Positions 61,691-64,000 of a stretch of DNA of 64,000 nt are shown in pieces. Position 1 is the first letter of the stretch; each line of letters opens with the position of its first letter. The stretch is from assembly GCA_022711405.1 (NCBI GenBank), contig JAKLFC010000008.1, positions 97,658-161,657 on the forward strand. Reading direction: 5' to 3'. The translations under genes and the position numbers were made by a program. Origin of the DNA: Bacteroidota bacterium. GTDB lineage: Bacteria; Bacteroidota; Bacteroidia; Bacteroidales; JAGONC01. The notes beneath the pieces are model-generated. The model was not told the origin of the DNA. It worked only from the letters and a program-made list of their open reading frames with translations, and did no database searches.

Positions 61691-62306
61691 ACTCCTCGTC
61701 CGATTTCAGCTTAAACCTGAACCCCAGGTTGGCATAGAAAGATTGCATCTTGGCTTCGATCGGGTCATCAACGTACTGCGGCGTTAATCCCCAGCCATAG
61801 CTGACATCCAGGAAAATGAACCAGACATTGATCCCTGCCCCGACAGAAATATCGAATTGTGGATTTTTAACATCAGCTTTGACGATGGTATAATCGTTCT
61901 CCTTAATACTTACCGGGATTAGCATGGAAGGACCGATAAAAATCTTTAATCCCGCAAAACTGGTTGTTGACCCGATGAACTGAAATCCGAAATTGACAGG
62001 TATTCTCACAAAGCTTGCACTATACGTAAATTCAGACTTCTCAACATTGGTAGGGCTCATATCCTGAGTGAGCTTCGTGTAAAACACACCCGGCTCGACA
62101 TAAAGCTTACGTCCGATAGCGAGGCTTGCCCCGAACTGGTAGCCGGCTTTGCCGTTCGTGACGACACTGTCTTCATACGTTTCGAACACCGGATTGGAAT
62201 CGAAGCTGGCAATTGTAAGGCCGACGGCGGGTTTCAGTTCGAGCTGGGCAAAACCGGTTAAGGTTAATACAAAAAGGCATAGAGTTAATATAAATGCTTT
62301 TTTCAT
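61689..62306 (-). CDS. Outer-membrane beta-barrel protein (PorT-like)
   Basis: 205 residues with a signal peptide (residues 1-20, LCLFVLTLTGFAQ). The mature part has alternating strands with aromatic ends (VGLTIASFDSNPVF, GYQFGASLAIGRKLYVEPG, VRIPVNFGFQFIGS, VSYGWGLTPQY) and ends with FYANLGFRFKL, the pattern of the PorT/OmpA-like barrel family. Substrate or role unknown. Its last bases touch the end of the repeat array. Confidence 0.8.
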   Translation of the reverse strand: MKKAFILTLCLFVLTLTGFAQLELKPAVGLTIASFDSNPVFETYEDSVVTNGKAGYQFGASLAIGRKLYVEPGVFYTKLTQDMSPTNVEKSEFTYSASFVRIPVNFGFQFIGSTTSFAGLKIFIGPSMLIPVSIKENDYTIVKADVKNPQFDISVGAGINVWFIFLDVSYGWGLTPQYVDDPIEAKMQSFYANLGFRFKLKSDEE

Positions 62307-62361
62307 CGTCTTATATTTTTTACAAAGATGAAAAATAATTAGCCTTCTCTGTTAAATTTAA

Positions 62362-62400
62362 TTTAACCACAGAGGGAACAGAGCAGACACAGAGGGAACA
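62362..62400. repeat. Direct repeat CACAGAGGGAACA, two copies
   Basis: Copies at 62368-62380 and 62388-62400, 20 bp apart, preceded by TTTAACCA. The start resembles the arm of the inverted repeat at 24514. It lies in the 138-bp gap between the barrel gene and the partial secreted protein. Confidence 0.6.
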
Positions 62401-62444
62401 AAGGATTCGATAATCAGGTAAATCGGGCCTTTCCGATGAAATCA

Positions 62445-63998
62445 TCAATTAGGCCCTACAATCACCGGGTTACCGTAATCCTGCAAATACCCTTCAACCA
62501 GCTTCAGATGGTTCTTTACCCTCAGGCTGTAATAAGGGAAAACCCCTGCCCCGCCGGATTTGGTGACGTAAGGATAATGGAACCAGCAGGTCGGCTCAAA
62601 AAATCCGCAATCGGCATCCCAATCGTCATACAATTCGACAATTCCTCCGGTCGGATGGAAAGAATTCACCCCTTCCTGGCCAAAGAAATTTCCGGGCAAA
62701 CGAATGGTTCCGCCCGTGATATTCTCGGAGAAATTACCGGGCATGACCTGGACTGAATGATTTTGCAGGTAAAACAATCCTCCTGTCATTGTCAGGTCAG
62801 ACGTGCTCGACGTTATAGATGGCCATCTCGATTGTCCGGACCCTCCAATGAAATATAAAGTGCCCCCATTTACAGTAATGTTAGCATAATATAAATCATG
62901 CGTCGTATTATATTCTGCCTGTTTAAGAATAACAGATCCGTTATCAATAGTATAGGAACCTGTTACATAATTCTGGTTAAGGTCATTAACGGTTATTGAA
63001 CCATCATGTATATGGACAAGACCTCCCTGGTTGAGTGTGGTAATTTCCATAACAGCCCCGTCATCCAAATGAACCTCTGTGAGATTATCGTCAAAATTTG
63101 CACTCATTATATTATGTGTTCCATGAAACCAAACCGGTGTTGACGGTATGAATGAATTCATATTTTCCACATCATAGAAATGGACTCCCTCTTCACTTTC
63201 ATTGTTTACATATACTCCCATAAAGTTCGAATTCCCCCTGACTTCCTGTCTTACCGCCGGATCCCAGAAGTGTACCTGGTGCGACTGGCCGGCACCCGTT
63301 ACAAAAGCTGCTGCCCCGGCGTTGTTTATCCAGTCGCCCCGAAGCATGACCCGGAAAGCGTTGGCGGTCAAACGGGTGGTACTTCCCCCGGAACCTGCAG
63401 CCAGGATCAAATCACCGTTCACCCGCAAGGTATCGGAATACCCGGTAGTGGTGTAAAGATTTACCAGAGTGTCGATAATTAGGTTATTAAAGTAATCACC
63501 CTGTTTAACACGGAAATAGTTAGAAGAAATTGGCCCTGACAGGCGTATTGTTCCGCTGCCCAGGCGGAAATGCCCGTTTACCGTATTCCTGAAATTACCG
63601 TCAAAAATCCATTCCTGGGTAGAAGGGCACCTGAGTGTTGCATTCGATCCATTCACAAACATACCGCTTACAGTCAGGCAGGCTAGAGTATCACCGCACA
63701 GGCTGAGGCTGTATGGAGAAGGCTTGTTGTTGGTCAGGTTGTAAATAGTCGCTGTATCATGACATACAAGCCTGCTTTCGCCTGTACCCTGGAAAACGAA
63801 CTCCCCGGCATTCATATTGAGGTTGCTTCCCTGCCTGATCAGGATATCCTTTTCAACAACAAAGAATCCTTTACCGGCGACAGTTACGGATGATCCGGCC
63901 TTCCAGTCGAGACTATCGGTCCAGAATTCTATCTGGTCCTGTGCAAAATCACCCAGGCTCAAACTTCCGCCAATTGTAGCCCATTCACTGATATACAA
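62445..63998 (-). CDS. Partial secreted beta-helix-like protein (C-terminal part)
   Basis: At least 517 residues, open at the right edge; the true start is outside the window. The sequence has many short beta-strand repeats with Gly/Asn turns (AGEFVFQGTGESRLVCHD, LGSGTIRLSGPISSNYFRV, NDLTMTGGLFYLQNHSVQV-type segments), suggesting a right-handed beta-helix surface protein. It ends at two consecutive TGA codons (62447-62442) without a T9SS sorting domain in this frame. Family not recognised. Confidence 0.7.
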   Translation of the reverse strand: MYISEWATIGGSLSLGDFAQDQIEFWTDSLDWKAGSSVTVAGKGFFVVEKDILIRQGSNLNMNAGEFVFQGTGESRLVCHDTATIYNLTNNKPSPYSLSLCGDTLACLTVSGMFVNGSNATLRCPSTQEWIFDGNFRNTVNGHFRLGSGTIRLSGPISSNYFRVKQGDYFNNLIIDTLVNLYTTTGYSDTLRVNGDLILAAGSGGSTTRLTANAFRVMLRGDWINNAGAAAFVTGAGQSHQVHFWDPAVRQEVRGNSNFMGVYVNNESEEGVHFYDVENMNSFIPSTPVWFHGTHNIMSANFDDNLTEVHLDDGAVMEITTLNQGGLVHIHDGSITVNDLNQNYVTGSYTIDNGSVILKQAEYNTTHDLYYANITVNGGTLYFIGGSGQSRWPSITSSTSDLTMTGGLFYLQNHSVQVMPGNFSENITGGTIRLPGNFFGQEGVNSFHPTGGIVELYDDWDADCGFFEPTCWFHYPYVTKSGGAGVFPYYSLRVKNHLKLVEGYLQDYGNPVIVGPN

Positions 63999-64000
63999 AT

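Noticed and set aside
62442..62447. In-frame TGA at the end of the beta-helix-like gene as a second selenocysteine site
   Set aside because: Two TGA codons follow each other and the downstream sequence becomes intergenic repeat; no SECIS-like hairpin or continuing domain was seen.

Overview
The window comes from a Bacteroidota (Bacteroidetes) chromosome, most likely a free-living or environmental Bacteroidales-type lineage. Reasons: several large secreted proteins end in a type IX secretion (T9SS) C-terminal sorting domain; cbb3 oxidase genes have the fused ccoN-ccoO form; ribosomal protein S16 carries a long acidic tail; and several intergenic regions hold the Bacteroidetes -7 promoter motif TAnnTTTG. 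Coding density is high and no phage, integrase, rRNA operon or CRISPR array was seen.

Layout. 1-15.5 kb is housekeeping: a partial RsmI-like methylase, a PLP threonine/serine dehydratase, dnaA with an AT-rich 390-bp flank, a YigZ protein, a CoA-binding protein, a cyclophilin lipoprotein, prmC, rimM-rpsP, dnaE, thioredoxin, a DUF58 protein, valS and a DUF4159 protein. 15.5-24.5 kb has rsmE, two giant T9SS-exported PKD/propeller proteins and an RsbW-like ATPase fused to an acetyltransferase. 24.6-30.7 kb has an aromatic amino acid hydroxylase, a KimA-like potassium transporter and a KdpD/KdpE-like two-component pair. 30.7-36.2 kb is the selenocysteine locus. 36.3-43.9 kb carries a cytochrome c and the cbb3 oxidase operon headed by fructose-1,6-bisphosphatase. 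44-45.7 kb holds two unknown genes. 45.7-49.3 kb is xylose catabolism (xylA, xylB) plus a SemiSWEET transporter. 49.4-55.9 kb has a hybrid kinase, a sigma54 activator, a probable sigma54 promoter and unknown envelope proteins. 56-61.5 kb is an arabinose operon (araA, Na+/sugar symporter, araD, araB). 61.7-64 kb has an outer-membrane barrel protein and a partial secreted protein.

The main discovery candidate is the selenocysteine locus. On the minus strand, a 600-codon gene (36236-34434) is interrupted by exactly one in-frame TGA (35198-35196) and is followed at once by tRNA-Sec (UCA anticodon), selA and selB. Beginning 17 nt after the TGA there is a 7-bp hairpin with a 7-nt loop whose second base is G, the form expected of a bacterial SECIS element. 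The predicted product has a signal peptide, an adhesin-like jelly roll, a CARDB-like domain, a Rossmann-like domain carrying a C-x-C-x-x-Sec motif, and a T9SS sorting domain. It would therefore be an exported or surface-attached selenoprotein, which I do not recognise as a described family. The selB gene next to it contains two in-frame copies of a GC-rich palindromic repeat that also occurs between genes elsewhere in the window.

All coordinates and motifs were read by eye from the sequence and the supplied translations. No similarity search or folding program was run.
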